64,000 bases of DNA from Dermanyssus gallinae (lineage: Eukaryota > Arthropoda > Arachnida > Mesostigmata > Dermanyssidae). The stretch is taken from the NCBI GenBank assembly GCA_003439945.1, contig QVRM01001788.1:238501-302500 (forward strand), in the 5' to 3' direction. Every line of letters begins with the position of its first letter. Position 1 is the stretch's first letter. Both the position numbers and the translations under genes were made by a program. Shown one piece after another: positions 9,450-22,776 of the stretch. Under the pieces are notes generated by a model. That model was given only the letters and a program-made list of their open reading frames with translations, was not told the DNA's origin and did no database searches.

Positions 9450-12400
9450 TGCCAAACGCCGGTCAGACATCAACATTTCCATATCTGCCTCCTCTCCGAC
9501 CCCCAGCTCTCAACCAGCTGGACCGCGTACGCGTGTGCGCGGTGATAACCAGGCAGCAGCAGCAGCAGCTAGCAAGCACTTGTGCAAAAAGCTCGACACC
9601 AACAAACGTGCTGGACACCAGCGACAACTCATCAAAGTCTTGCGAATTTAAGCGCGTCTGTGTTCCTTGCCAACCCGTCCGCCAGCCCGTCCGCCCCCGA
9701 TCTTCCTGCATGCATCTAAAGACAGTGTCAGCAGACCGCCGACTGGTCTCCTCCTCGTTCAGTAGTCGCCACTGCCCATACTCATTAAAAGTAGCGGCAC
9801 ACTAACGTCCTGATCTGCAGCTCCTACTGCCTAGCCGGCCTAGTCTAAGAGGGTTAGCCTTCTCTTCGTCCCGTACTTGGCCCTGTTCTCGACTGTAGCT
9901 CTCGCTCAAGCCGTTCTCCGTCGTCGTCGTCGTTGTCGTTTTCGTTCGCGACCAGGCCGTACTAGCCCAGCCCGAGCCAACCCAGCCCGAACCAACCCAG
10001 CCCGACAACGCCTGTATCTTCTAGCCCAGTGACGAGGGGAAAGGGGCGCTCTGTTAGCTACCCATTCTCGCCCGCCCACCGGTGGCGGCTGCGTATTTCA
10101 TTCTCATTCACATCGAGACAGACACTAGAAGCCGTAGCAGTCGTTGCATCAGCGAGATGCGACTCATTCCTGCGCCCCCACAACCGTCTTCTGCCTTCGC
10201 CTTCACCAGCGCTCAAGTAACCAGGAGAATCTCCGATCTTCTCTTACGAGAAAATCTAGCCTGTTTGATCCCTTACCGCCACTGGCTAGACGCCGCTCGC
10301 TCATATGCGTTCCACTCTGCTCTGCGGCTGCCCCTCGGCCTCTATCTGCGTCTCATTTGCTAAGATTACCAGTAGACTGGTAAGATACCAGTTATGCAGT
10401 ATGCAGTGTCTGAGGTGTATACGCGTTATGTTATGTCTGCCTGCCTTCCGCTGGCAATCTTATCCCATTCCGTCGTACATTCGTTTAACCATTGCATGAT
10501 AAATATGGACCACCGCCGGTACCATTAGCCGTGGCATGACAAGCAGCAGCAACAGCAGCAGAGCCCTTTCACTCTCTCCCGTCGCTGCTAACGGAACTAG
10601 ATCGCATTCTACGCCAGCTGCATTCTCGTACAAAATACACACCCGACTGGTCACTTGGACATGCAGCCAGCGACAAACCCATACATTCTGCTTGCCGGCC
10701 GGCGTCGTTGTTCTCTATCAGCACAATAGCTTCTCTTCTCTTTTGCTGTCGATCTTTCGGCTGCCGTGCTAGATAGGCAGATAGGCAGACCAACCATTCG
10801 CTCAGCTTCTCCGTTCTTCCTGACGGCGGCTGCGGCGGCGGTGGCGGCTGCGGCGGCGGTGGCGGCAGGAGCAGCATTGTTTTTATAAAACCCACTGTTC
10901 CTCTACACCGTGCTCGGTGCAGCAGCTGCTGCTGTTGTTGCCGGCTAGCGTTGTCGGCCCTAAAGTTATCCGCCGTTCGGGGCGACCGCCCCGGGGCGAG
11001 AGAGCGCGGAGGGCTGGTTTCTCTCTCGGCCGGACTTCCCTTCCATTCCCCGATTTCGTCGCTCGCGTTCCATCTACGCACGCGGCTTCAGTACTCCTAA
11101 TCACCCACTCAGTGACGCGCGCGACCCCCCGGCGCCTCCCCCTCCGCCGTCGTCGTCGTTGTTTCGCTCCCCTCCCCCCGCTGCTCTGACCATCAGAGCC
11201 ATCGCCCTCTGCGCGCACGCGCTCTCTTTCTTTTCGTCGTCCTTTACATCCTCTCGAAGCATCTTTTCTGCTCCCCCATCGCACCCCACTTCCCGCTGGC
11301 TCTACCGCCGCCGCCGACGACCCCAACCCAGCCTGCATCCCCCCCCCAGCCCAACCCCTAGACACACAGAGCCACAAACGCACAGTCGTGGTCTGCCTTC
11401 TTTTGCTTGTCGGCGCAGGGAAAAAGAGCGAGTCTTCGACCCTTCGAGTCGCAGCGTCGACGATTGCTCTATGCAGCGGCGGCAATATTCAAACGCAGCA
11501 CCAGTAGCCGCCCACGTTGAGTGTGTGAGCGCGCGGTGTTCTTAGTCGAACTAACTGACAGCGGTCGCGACGACGACTGCTCGTGGCACCAGAGGTGAGG
11601 CTACCCTCGGGGGGTTGTGCAGGCAACCAGGCATGCCGGTCTCCCAGCCAGCCACCGACGGGTGAGCGAGCCAACGAGCGGGTTCTCTTCCCTCTCGTAC
11701 ACATATGTCCCTCACTCCAAAGAGACTGCGTCAGCTCTCTTCGATAGTTGCCTCTTTTTCCTACTCCTACTTCTCCTCCTCCACCTCTCCTTCGGCCGCC
11801 GCCTCCTCCCGCCGAACGTTGCAACCTCCGATCAACCCAAATCCCGGGGCGGCCTGTCGAACACTATAAGGATCTAAGGTCTGCAAGCAAACCGCAGGCC
11901 GAACTAGAGCGGAGGAGAAAGGGAGAACGAGAGAGAGATAGATAGAGAGAAAGAGAAGGAATATGGAAAAGAGACACAAATACACATACACACACAAAGC
12001 GACAAGGGACAGACCAGGACTCAACGACGAGGCCTCATGGTGGGGTGGCATGAGCGCGGGCGGGCGAACGGGCAGGCTTTGCCTGGTTAGGGGTTTTTGA
12101 GAGCTGGGCCTAGGGGGTGGTGCAGGAAGGCAACCCCCGGCCAGAGCGGAGGCGAGGGTTCAACGTGAGGAGAAGTCTTAATTCCCAACAACAAAACTGC
12201 AAAGCTAGTGGCAGAACCAACCAGTATGCGCTTGCCAAAAGCAACTAGCCCTGGCAACGCATGAACCCGTCGATAGCAGGACCATTGCAGCAACGGGAAC
12301 GAAGAGCAAGAAGATTCGCCCTGCTTGGCGTCGGCGCTATGCTCGCTGGCGAATGACGGCATCGCCTACCCTCTAACTATATCTTACCGCCTCCTATTTC

Positions 12401-12491
12401 CGACAGATCCACCAACACACAATGCATATGTGATCTGTGTAGGGTGACCGCGACGACTCGCAAGTTCAAATAACTATTGCAAGGTAGGGTA

Positions 12492-12558
<67 letters not shown>

Positions 12559-13886
12559 CATTATCGCTTTGACCCCACTGCCAAGCCGTCGACAATAAGT
12601 TTAGCTTTATCAAGTTATCAAGCAAAGTTGCCAAAAATATATGAAAAAAGCGCGCCCTACATGTCTCAATCGATAGGAAACAGAGCATAGTTCAATGTGT
12701 GTAAGAATAAAGAGAGCGTCACATCGTAGCAAACGGAACCAACGAACTCAATCAGTGATTCTCCCCCCATCAATGTAGATAAATACGACGATGAAAAACA
12801 CACAGTAAATACAACCAAGCAACAGCTGGCCACCGCCTAAACGGGTTGATCTCGAGCATTGCCCAATCATTCTGAGTAAAGTCGCTCTAAAAAACCCGCT
12901 CTTCGCACTTGGCAGTGTAATGCTAAGCGAAAGCACAGCCGGCAGTGTTAGCTGATACCTTTTGCTAACCTTTCCGTTTGCGAGGCTAGAAAACCGATAT
13001 AGACAAGCAGCAATATCTGCAGTGAAGAACTGCCCACAAAATACGCAAAATGACACGTGCAGGGCTGTCATAGACGGCAGCAAGATTAGCCATTTCATAT
13101 TTCAGTCGAACTTAAAATAATTCCAGTCCCCCCCCCCCCCCCCTCCTCCCCGATATACGCGTCGCGATCTGCACCACAATACTCGTTAGTTGTTACGACA
13201 TCCGAGAGCCACTAAACCTTTCGATAGAAGATAAGGGGGAAAACGTAGCGCTGATTACAGAGGTCTTCCTTTTCGAGTAGTCGCCTCAGCGCCCAACACC
13301 GCGTGGGGCGCGGGGACTAGAGGGGCACGCGAGGTCGTCCGTCCGTCCGCCTGCCCGTAAGTTCGTCGTATATAGGCGTCGTCGTCGTCCCCGTCGTCTA
13401 AGGCTAAGACCTCGACGGAGACTCTCGGACACGGATGAGCTGGTCAATGGGGCGCACAATTGCTCTCCGAGCCCTTCACGTTCGCCACCCACTGCTGCCC
13501 TTTTCAACTGGCGAATCCCCGACATTCCCCGTCAGTAAGATCAACCAACCCACTCGCTCCGGGGTGACGCACAAAATCGAACGGTGCAGTAGCCAGCAGA
13601 GAAAGTAGCATGTTTAAGCGCAGAAAGAACCGAAGCTGTCCTCGCTACTTGCAGTGGCTGGCGAAAGCGAAAAGATACGGCTCGAGTGGTTGGAGCAATC
13701 GGCACGGCGCGTTAAGAACGGCGCCGTGCGCTACGGATTGAGCTCACTTCGACTGGTTGATTGTGCGGAACTGATCGTGGGGGCAGGCAGAAAGAAGAAC
13801 CTTTTGACCACACCCTGCAGCTCATTTGGCTCAAACTCTCTAGAAGGTATTGACTTCACCCAAACTGCTGCCTCTATCTCTACCAG

Positions 13887-13919
<33 letters not shown>

Positions 13920-14293
13920 GCTCTGCAATTAACACAGCACCGTCACAAAATTGACACTCAAGGAAGGTGGCATCGAAACGGGTTGCAGCTGTATTAGAGC
14001 GGGTGAAACCCCTAAGCCAGTTGAAGACGCATGACGTTCCTCGTCCCCCAAAAGATAACTGGGGCACCATGTTAGCAAGGAGGTTGTGTTTTACACAAGG
14101 CGCATTTCAGTCGCTCTGAACCCCAACTACAACTACAGGAAAAGTATGCGCCCTCCTCCACCGAAAATATCAACATCAACCAGCAACTCTGAAATCTACA
14201 TGCCATATCCGAAAACGGGCACAACTATCTCCCAGAGAGGCAAACAGGCTACAGCATGCACTGCACGTTCTGCACTGTCAGCTAAAAGTAAAG
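9450..14293. other. GC-rich low-complexity stretch, no supported gene
   Basis: It contains CAG, CGG/GGC (10.82-10.87 kb), CGT and GA runs, (TA)n with one TG interruption at 12494-12555, a poly-C run near 13126-13142 and (TA)n at about 13892-13919. Several long frames on both strands track these repeats. A TATAAAA-like site near 10884 lies among CGG repeats with no initiator that I can defend. Confidence 0.4.
12494..12555. repeat. (TA)n microsatellite
   Basis: About 62 bp of TA with one TG interruption near the middle. Confidence 0.95.
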
Positions 14294-14456
14294 TTTTCGG
14301 GCTGACCCTCAGCCAAGATTTAACGTCCACGGGACTGCTTTTCGAATTGCTTCACAGACGGACCCCCACAAATACAAATGTCCAACGGTGGGGCTCGAAC
14401 CCGCGCACCTATGTGTCTCCTCCGGTCGCGAGGCGCAGGCAGAATGCACCGCCTTC
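14294..14456 (-). mobile_element. SINE family A, copy 1 (5' part diverged)
   Basis: Minus-strand tRNA-derived SINE. The B-box-like GGTTCGAGCCC (in reverse complement of GGGCTCGAACCC) and the 3' hairpin GGCTGAGGGTCAGCC followed by CGAAAA are present. The A-box end is diverged or truncated near 14453. No target-site duplication was found. Confidence 0.75.
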
Positions 14457-15055
14457 TCTCCTGTCACAACTACTACTACGACTACCGCTTGTCAATCCTC
14501 CTCAGCAGTTCGACACACGAAACGTAGTCCATCCTGCACAGTGCCACGATGCCAGTAGCACAAACCCGTAATTAGTCGCCAATTCAGCGGCGATGACCGA
14601 AGGTGGCCGCCGTGCGCTGACTATGCAACCCGTGTAACAGCACATCATCCCCTGAAGCAGATAGACAGACAGAGAGAGACCCACCCGTACAGCAAGCACA
14701 TGACACTGTGTTTCACCATTTTCAGACAGACGTTTGTTTAGGAACGTACGTCTCTATCCACATATATCTGTCTGTCTGTATCCAGCACGAGACACGGCGG
14801 CACCGCGGTTGAATGTTTACGGATCGACGTGTTCTCACAGTCTGTAATGCCGCCGACGATATCGAGACGACGACGTTTGCCCGATCTTCTGATCATTGTA
14901 TCAAAGCTGCTGGCCTCCTTCTCCTCCTCCGATGGTAATTAACCAACGCCGGCTGGCTGGCTGGTTAGTTGGTTGTTGTTGTTGTTGAAGTAATAGTTGC
15001 CCACGTTACTGTGGCTAGCGCGTAGCGATAGTAGTTTGCGTAATCCTGGCGGGGT

Positions 15056-15165
15056 CGTGATGGTCGTGGTCATGTTGGTGATGGTGGTGGTGGTGGTCGT
15101 GGTCATGGTGGCGGTGGTCGTGGTTATGGTGGCGGTGGTCGTGGTTATGGTGGTAATCGTAGGTA
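15056..15165. repeat. 21-bp GTGGTCGTGG tandem repeat
   Basis: About four imperfect copies of a unit of the type GTGGTCGTGGTTATGGTGGCG minus its last base, alternating CATGG/TATGG. The plus strand is strongly G/T-biased. Confidence 0.75.
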
Positions 15166-17812
15166 GTCGTTGGTGTAGGCAAGCAGCTGATGGTGGTGGT
15201 GGCAGTGGTGACGCTAGTAGAGGTCGAGGTAGACTAGTAACTAAATCGACTAGTCAACTTGTCAACCCAGTGGTGCCAGCCCAAGTAGCCAACCGCACTG
15301 TCTCCTCTGCTTCGGCTCGCCTCGCAGTCCATCTATCAGTCACCCACCCATCCACCCACCAATTCACCCATGAGCCTGAGCTTGAGCCTGACCCTGAGCT
15401 ACGCGCAGCTACAACTACTACCTACTACTACTACTGCTGGCCTACTTACCCTCCCCCACCTACTCGACGCTCGCTCACTCACTCGCCTACGCACTCGTAC
15501 GACGCCTACGAAGGAAACTCAAGCAAAGTCGGCCAGCCAGCCAGCCAGCCGGCGGGCGCCCCGTCATGCGATTGCCGCCACCACCACGACCCCCATCACC
15601 AACGGCGCCCCCATCGGCCTAGAGCCGCCAGTAGAGCTCAGAGCGGAGTAGACCAGTCTGGCGAGGCCGGGAGACGACCCCCGCCGTCGCCGAGCGCCCC
15701 CACCACTACCGCCACCGCTGTAGCACCAGCAGACGAAGCAACAGTGGCGGCAGCAGCACCTCTCTGTTTGTCTATCGTTCGTATCTGTATATGTCTCTCT
15801 CTCTCTCTCTATCAATCTGTCTGTCTGTCTGCCTGACGATCCTCCCCCACAACGATGATGATGATGATGATGATGATTCAGCTCGAGGTCCTGATCTTCC
15901 CCATGGCCAATGCCCCAGCCCGACTTGCTCCTCTACCCCACTCCTTCAAGCAATAGCTGTTTGTAGTAGTCACGCTTGGCAGTCGGTGGAATAGTAGTCG
16001 GTGAAATAATAGCTGTCGTAGCCATAGTAATAATAGTAAAGATAGCCATGACAGTAAGCAATTGTCTTGGCCATCGCAGCGAATGTCAAAAGACAGAGAA
16101 AACATAGAAGAAGAAGACGATGATGATGATGATAACTATTATGAGCTCCACCCAGACCCTATTCTCCCTGCCCGCCTTCAGCCCCTCTGGCTTCATCACC
16201 AGTGTATAAACGTTCAACGGGATTTCAGACCACAAGCAAACCAGTTCAAACTAGAGGTAAGTCGTCCTTTTCATGATAATGACAACAACAGCAACAACAA
16301 TAACAATAATAACAACAACATCAACGCTATCATTGGGAAACAATAACTCCCCATTCACACAGGACACGGAAATCGGCACAAAGCGAGATATGACTTACGG
16401 CTATTTAGATGCGTATCTTTGTCGACCGACCAAATGACTATTCTCCGAGAAAGCCTTCAGGCTTGCTAGTCGCAGACGGAATTTGTTCGATACGTCCAAA
16501 ATTATCCAATCTATGCACTATCACTAATTACATTGCTTATATATATATATATATATATATGCCTCATGTGCGACGCGTAGGAGACAGATATAGCCCACAT
16601 CCATGATGAGCCACGTAGATGATGTGCCGCTGTTGCTTTCTAATTAGCAAGAAGGAAAGTCATGAAAAGCCTGGTAGCGCGATATGCTGCACACACACAC
16701 ATGCTGCTACATTTACACGTATGTACATATGCGTGGATACGTGATGTTCTCGAACACACACAATCAAATTCCAACAATGATCTCCCTGCTCAATTGTGCG
16801 ACCAAACTTGAGACCAATGTTCACCCCCCCCCCCCGCCCTCAACTACAACGCTATGCGTTTATACGCTGGTGCTACATACATAGATAGATAGATGATTTG
16901 CGTGCAACAGCAACAACCACAATTACATGGAGGTGACATCCTCCTCGTCACCGGCCTCATGGTTAGTAAGTAGGCATCTGTAAAACGGCATAACGAGATC
17001 AATGCGGGCAGCCGGCGGCAACATTGAACGGCAGTCTGGATTGACTGACTGCCTGAATGACTAACTGACAAACTAAATTCGCAATTAGTGCCACGTGCGT
17101 CGCCACAGCTGTAGCTGCCGTGTTGCCCGGGTGGTAAGTAGCTCCACTTCGGTGGTCGGGTCGACTTCGGTTCGTTGAGTTCGTGTGTTATGTACTTCGT
17201 CGTATCGTATCACGAAAATGCGTGTCGTTGAAACGCCGCCCAACGCAACGTTTCGAGCGGGACGCACGTGTGAACCAACCAACGTGTGCCGCATAACCGT
17301 GTCGCATGTCTCTTACAAGTCGTAAACAAATGCCACCGTAGCAGCTATGCTCGTTAATGGCCGAATCATGTCTAGACCTCCTTGAACACCGGTGGTGATG
17401 CACGCAGCATCACACGCCGCTTAGCCCTATTCCTCTCTCTCTCTCCCTCTCTATTTCTTTCTCGCACGCTTTCTCTCACGCTCTCCCGTGCTGTTCGATC
17501 TTACTCCGAATATAGTCGTGTTCAATAAATGGACGCTGCCGATGCGGCTGCAGCTGCTTCTGCTGCTGACGACGGAGGCGGCGACGTCATCATCAAAGTC
17601 GCGATCTGTTTCGAGGGACAGGGCGGGCCAGCCCGACGGACAGGTGGCCCGACTAAGAGACAACCGACAGAGTGATAAACAGACAAACAGCACAACGCGA
17701 TAGATCTAGATAGAGGTCGGTGCTAGGCAGTAGGCTGGCAAACGCAGTAGCAAACGGAGCGCCAAACGCAACGGCCGAAGACCAAACTCCCTCAGCGCAG
17801 TAGCAGTAACAG

Positions 17813-17846
<34 letters not shown>

Positions 17847-18194
17847 CCTTCTTCAGCTGACCTTTCCCAGAGAGACTCGTCGTAAACAGCAGTAGTCGGC
17901 ACTCTCGCATGCGCCCAGTCAAATAACCACCCATTCAACCACCCACCCACCGACGGACGCAGTCGTCCATCCGTCCGTCCGCAGTCCGTTTATCTATTCC
18001 CCCTCCCGCCGCCATTCCCCCACACACACACAACAGTCCAGCGGCGACGGAAGAAGCAGGAGCAGCAGCAGCAGCAACAGCACCCCAGTGCTCCCCACGA
18101 CCCCTTCCGCGTAGCTACCCCAGTGCTCCCCCCCCGCAAACTCCCGACTGTTTGTCTGTCTGTCTGACTGTCTGTGAGTCGATCTGTCACGCAT

Positions 18195-18202
18195 TGACGT
18201 CA
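18195..18202. promoter_or_regulatory. CRE palindrome TGACGTCA
   Basis: A perfect CREB/ATF consensus octamer. Functional use is unproven; a perfect octamer by chance is expected about once per 65 kb. Confidence 0.3.
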
Positions 18203-19258
18203 CGGAAGACAACACAGACGGCTGTTGTGCTGCTGCTGCTGCTTCTATCAGCAGCAGCTCCAGCAGCAGAAGGCCAACACACGGCACAAATGTAGAGGGC
18301 AGCGTCTTGGCCCCCAGCCGCTAAAAACGCCACCGAACGGGTTCGTAGCGTCCCTACTGTGCTAACACCTTTGGATTATACGTATATCTTACAGACGAAA
18401 ATGACGACGACGACAACAGCAGCGGGAGCAACGACGCACAGTACCACAATCCGTGGTTGTGGTTGTTATTGTTGTCATATTCGACGGGTTCGTCGTCGTA
18501 GTAGTAGTGGTAGTAGTAGTAAGATAGTAGCTGATCATAGCTGTACAGGTAACGCGAATAGCCATAAGAAGCGTAGTAACAGTACTCGTAGGTGGCCTCT
18601 ACTTCCACTCTCGAGACTCAGACAAAGATCTCAGTCAATTTGCTGCAGCTTGTCGTTTGCAGGTCAAACAACAACAAGAGCAGTAGCAATAACAACAGCA
18701 ACGTTGTGTTTTGGTCAGACAGAGGGACATAGTAGCGCCTGGCGAACACAAATAAGACATCGACAACAACACCAACAATAGTAATAATAATAGTAATAAA
18801 GGTACGCTCACACACAGGCATACACTCTATTCCCCCTGCGCTCCCTTGTTCTTATTGTTGTCGTCAACTGAACTCGCTAGAGATTGACTAGTTTGTCAAA
18901 TACTCAATTCGATCCGAACTTTGTCGTCAGGATCATGTCCTCGGACGTGAATAGGGCAAGCGCGTTCAACGGGTAAGACAGCATCAAGCATACTTTGTTA
19001 ACGACGTGCGGCCGGTTCGCTGATTATCCGGCAGCGGGCTAATATTCGTCGCAGAATAATCGTCGCCGTCGTCGTCGTCGTCACCAATCCACATAATCGA
19101 ATTGTGCGTCTGTCCCCGTGGGAGGCGGCGGCCGCTGCGGAGGTCGAAGACGAGGTGACGACTTCGTTTGTCAGACATAGTCAGACTTCAACCGTTGCCG
19201 TTGCTGGCGGCGGTCGTATGGCTGGAGTACAGCAGCCAGTTCAACCAGTCAGCCATCC

Positions 19259-19435
19259 TTTCGGGGCTGACTCTCAGCCGAGATTAACCGTCCATGGGAC
19301 TGCTTTGTGCATTGCTTCACAGACGGACCCCCATGAATACAAATGTGCAACGGTGGGGCTCGAACCCGCGCACCTGCTATGTGTCTCCTCCGGTCGCGAG
19401 GCGCAGACGCATGCCACCACGCCACCGGGCTCGAC
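19259..19435 (-). mobile_element. SINE family A, copy 2, full length with 16-bp TSD
   Basis: A 177-bp minus-strand element flanked by a perfect 16-bp duplication, AACCAGTCAGCCATCC (19243-19258 and 19436-19451). In its own orientation it begins GTCGAGCCCGGTGGCG, has an A-box-like TGGCGTGGTGG (19424-19414) and a B-box-like GGTTCGAGCC (19366-19357) about 47 bp later. The 3' end is a perfect-stem hairpin, GGCTGA/TCAGCC, then CGAAA. Such promoter boxes are those of a tRNA-derived SINE transcribed by RNA polymerase III and mobilised by a partner LINE, which I cannot identify. Confidence 0.9.
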
Positions 19436-20261
19436 AACCAGTCAGCCATCCAGCTCAGCTTATCAGCTACGCTCAGCTAAGCTGAGCTGGTTGAACTGGC
19501 TGGTTGATCGTGAATTAGGTGGAACAGCGCAACAGTCATCACAACCACGACCATCATCATCATGATCATCATGATGATGTTGGTGATGCTAATGATGGTG
19601 ATGGCGGTGATGCTGATGCTGATGATGATGATGCTCGTGCTAATGTTGGGAAAGAACGAGCGCGACAGGAATAGAGAAATCCGTGTGTCTGATCCCATAC
19701 CAAGGCGTTCGAGGGCAATTGAGGACCTAGGGCCACGCGACGGCCTATGGCTTCAAGGTCTGTCGGCCGGCCCGTCTGCCGGCCAGCGGCGCCGCCTGGG
19801 GTGAGGGGTAAGGGGTGGGGGGTAAGAGGTGGGGGTGAGGGGCAAGGGGTGAGGGGTGTTGTTGTTGTTATGAACGCAACGGGTTGGAGCGCAGAACGCG
19901 AGCGAGTGGCGGCTATTTCTGCTCGTCCTGCCGTCCTGCCGATGTATGAAGGACGGCTGGACGTAAATACGGCACATACAGCAGCCACCCACCCACATAT
20001 CCACAGCCACAGTTTAGCTCAACGCCGCATCAGCCAACGTCTGAGTTACGCGGGGCGCTCCCGCCCCGCTACGTTAACAGCCATCGTCATCATCATCGTT
20101 CGTCACCATCATCATCATCGCGACTCGGATGTGATACGTTGGCGGCTGGCAATCCATTCCGAGTCCGAGACGACGAGATCTACACGAGCACGAGCCGAGG
20201 CATCGATAGAAGTCGTAGAGTATTAAAGGCTACATCAGCTATAGCAATAACAACGTGGGCA

Positions 20262-20287
20262 ACAACAGTATATATATATACTGTTGT
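20262..20287. repeat. Perfect 26-bp palindrome around TA core
   Basis: ACAACAG, a TATA core, then CTGTTGT reads identically on both strands. A half copy follows at about 20311-20327. Confidence 0.85.
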
Positions 20288-21621
20288 CGTTCATGTTGCT
20301 ATTGATATGGACAACAACAGTATATATGACAAAAAAAATCGCTGAAAGAAGACAAAAAAAATTATATTGGGATGCATATATGTCTCGACTAAGTCTAAAC
20401 TAATACCCAAAACATGCATACCCATGAGCACTGTCGTGGCAAATACTGTGCTAAGAAATTTACTGACAATCGGCAGGCCTATATATCGGCAATGTCGCCT
20501 ATATACATTTGAATTCAGTATATACCATAAATGGTTCTTGCTTATCAATAATGACAATTATAATAAAAACAACAACCACGAAAATAACATCGATAACCCA
20601 GCTAATGACAAATGATCATAGCAGAAACACATAGCCAACATATGGCACCAAAAAAAAAAACACCAAAACAATAAAAGAGCATAAGGTACATACTAATAAC
20701 GACCTTCTCATTATTGATAAGCTCAACAACAACAAATGCCAACAAAATCAGCCATTCTAAATAATAGTAACGACGCCGAAAAAGCCAACAATAATACCGC
20801 TAGTATTAAGCTATAACAAAAGCATCATCTCCGGCAATGCCAAAAAACAACAGCTAATAAATCAATATCAACAACACAAACAAAAAAATAATAAAATCGT
20901 GGGGGATTCATACGCGTAACACGTAACAGCTCATGCTACCCAAGCGAACTTCATAGTTGTTTTTAACAGAGTTGAAAGTCTAAATTGATTTCCTAGACTA
21001 CCGAGGCTGCTTTCCAACAAAAACCAGACGACTGCCGTTGGTTCTATCAGGCATCTTGTAGAGATCAGAGAGCTAAACCCACGGCGACAAACACGCTACT
21101 TGAACCTCTCGCTTCTCGCCGGGCGTCGACTGTAGCCCCAGAGGTGCTGTTGATGTTGGCACAGTTGATGCAGCTGCTGTTACTGCTCCTGTTGCAGCTT
21201 TTATTCGTATGACTGCTACTACCAAAAGTCTCGTAGCGTTTTTTCTTTTAATTATTATTGTTGTTAGTTAATTACAACTGTATACGATCCGAACAGTAGG
21301 TCCTTATGCCCCTAGGCTGTTTAGCGTGATGATCACGGAGTTGCATTTGTTATCTTTAAGTATCTCGGTTAATATTTTTGGCAAATATTTGTACGGCGCT
21401 TAGACGAATCTTGTTCGCACCAGCAGCTTGTCGTTTAGCTTAGGTCTCTGTCGAATAAAAGTTAAATTTAAACTAGCGTTGACGTCGTCGAAATTTCGGC
21501 ATCTGATTGGTTGGCGTCTAGTAGATGAGTGAGTAGTGTGGAATATTCATGACTTTAATCTTTAGACTTGTGAGCTTCCGTACTCCGTATATACTTCCGT
21601 AGACGTGTGAGCTTCCGTACT

Positions 21622-21623
<2 letters not shown>

Positions 21624-21678
<55 letters not shown>
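21624..21678. repeat. (TA)n microsatellite
   Basis: About 55 bp of TA with one TT interruption, next to a 17-bp direct repeat. Confidence 0.95.
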
Positions 21679-21878
21679 CTTCAAAATCATGGGAGACCCT
21701 ACATCCGTGCCATTTCAACAAAAAGTAGCAGCAGAGATAAGAGCATAAATAGACCGCTAGCAATTTCGTTGAAAGACCATCTGCAGGAAAAGTTGTCTGT
21801 CGACATGATAAAGTGGAGAGGAAGTGGTCGGCGGCTGTATTTCTCAGAAGATTCTCATATCTTTTCCGAAGCAATCTG

Positions 21879-21901
21879 AAGGTTTGTGTTCTAGTTTATA
21901 T

Positions 21902-21943
<42 letters not shown>

Positions 21944-21959
21944 CTAGAACACAAACCTT
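21879..21959. repeat. 20-bp inverted repeat flanking (TA)n
   Basis: AAGGTTTGTGTTCTAGTTTA (21879-21898) is the exact reverse complement of 21940-21959, with only TA repeat between. The whole can form a cruciform. It could be a tiny inverted-repeat element or a foldback duplication. Confidence 0.9.
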
Positions 21960-22035
21960 ATATATATATATATATATATCAATGACAACATTCAAGGTGA
22001 AAAAATATTGTGATTGACAATAAAAATGATACAGT

Positions 22036-22170
22036 ATTAATATTATATAATAATTTTATAATAAATAAAATAAATATATATGAATATATATATATAATAT
22101 ATATATAATATATATTCATATAATATTAATATTATATAATAATTTTATAATAAATAAAATAAATATTATA

Positions 22171-22251
<81 letters not shown>
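22036..22251. repeat. AT-only duplication plus long (TA)n
   Basis: A block of about 40 bp starting ATTAATATTATATAATAATT occurs at 22036 and again at 22125 (89-bp period). It is followed by about 75 bp of TA ending near 22250. G and C are almost absent across the whole stretch. Confidence 0.85.
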
Positions 22252-22256
<5 letters not shown>

Positions 22257-22483
22257 ATAAATATTATATAAATAAATCAGATATTAATATTTAAAATGAA
22301 ACATGAACCAAGGTGCCAGTCAATCAATGGAGGACAACGCCAATTTATCTATCTGCGCCGTATCTATCTATTCATATTCGTATTCATGCATGCAGTAGCA
22401 GAGCGTGTTCGTTGCACGTGCAATAAATAATACGCACTTCTGCATTCGTTGTACTCGTTGTTGACTCGTCTTAATTTGACTTA

Positions 22484-22676
22484 AAAACATTTTCGGGCTG
22501 ACCCTCGGCCTTAAAGATTTAGCGTCCACGGGACTGCTTTTCGCATTGTTTTATAGACGGGCCCCCATAAATACAAACGTGCAACGGTGGGGCTCGAACC
22601 CGCGCAGCACCTATGAGTCTCCTCGGGTCGCGAGGCCCGGGCAAATGAATGCACCCACCACGTCACCGGGCTCGAC
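22484..22676 (-). mobile_element. SINE family A, copy 3, full length with 17-bp TSD
   Basis: The minus-strand element is flanked by CGTCTTAATTTGACTTA (22467-22483) and the same sequence with one mismatch (22677-22693). B-box-like GGTTCGAGCCC and the GTCGAGCCCGGTGACG start are intact, and the tail hairpin has diverged to GGCCGAGGGTCAGCC. It lies about 100 bp downstream, in the gene's sense, of the exon at 23640-22777, so it is an intronic insertion if that model holds. Confidence 0.9.
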
Positions 22677-22776
22677 CGTCTTACTTTGACTTAGAGATAG
22701 ACACCCAATGGTGACCCCGCGAAAGTTTGGCAGAAAGAGGCCACGCAGCTATCAACACTATTCAGTCAACACTTAC

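Larger units (their letters stand above)
14457..19258. other. Simple-repeat-rich stretch, no supported gene
   Basis: It contains a GTGGTCGTGG-type 21-bp repeat near 15.06-15.17 kb, ATG/GAT runs at 15856-15876 and 16120-16133, CAG runs near 17.8 and 18.06 kb, and (TA)n at about 16539-16560. A perfect CRE palindrome is at 18195-18202. Long frames here follow the repeats. Confidence 0.4.
19436..22466. other. Unassigned, with G-rich and AT-rich tracts
   Basis: It holds CAT/ATG repeats at 19.55-19.64 kb, a G-rich run at 19798-19858, CAT/TCA repeats at 20.09-20.13 kb, a 26-bp perfect palindrome at 20262-20287 and an A-rich stretch (20.55-20.9 kb). A 17-bp direct repeat (GTGAGCTTCCGTACTCC, 21570-21586 and 21607-21623) precedes the AT arrays that start at 21624. 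No gene was recognised. Confidence 0.4.

Noticed and set aside
8871..9545. 224-residue plus-strand frame and several minus frames over the minisatellite
   Set aside because: Open only because a 22-bp repeat cycles through all frames; no splice or start support.
16394..16460. GTAAGT donor-like site on minus
   Set aside because: The frame upstream is closed within about 20 residues.
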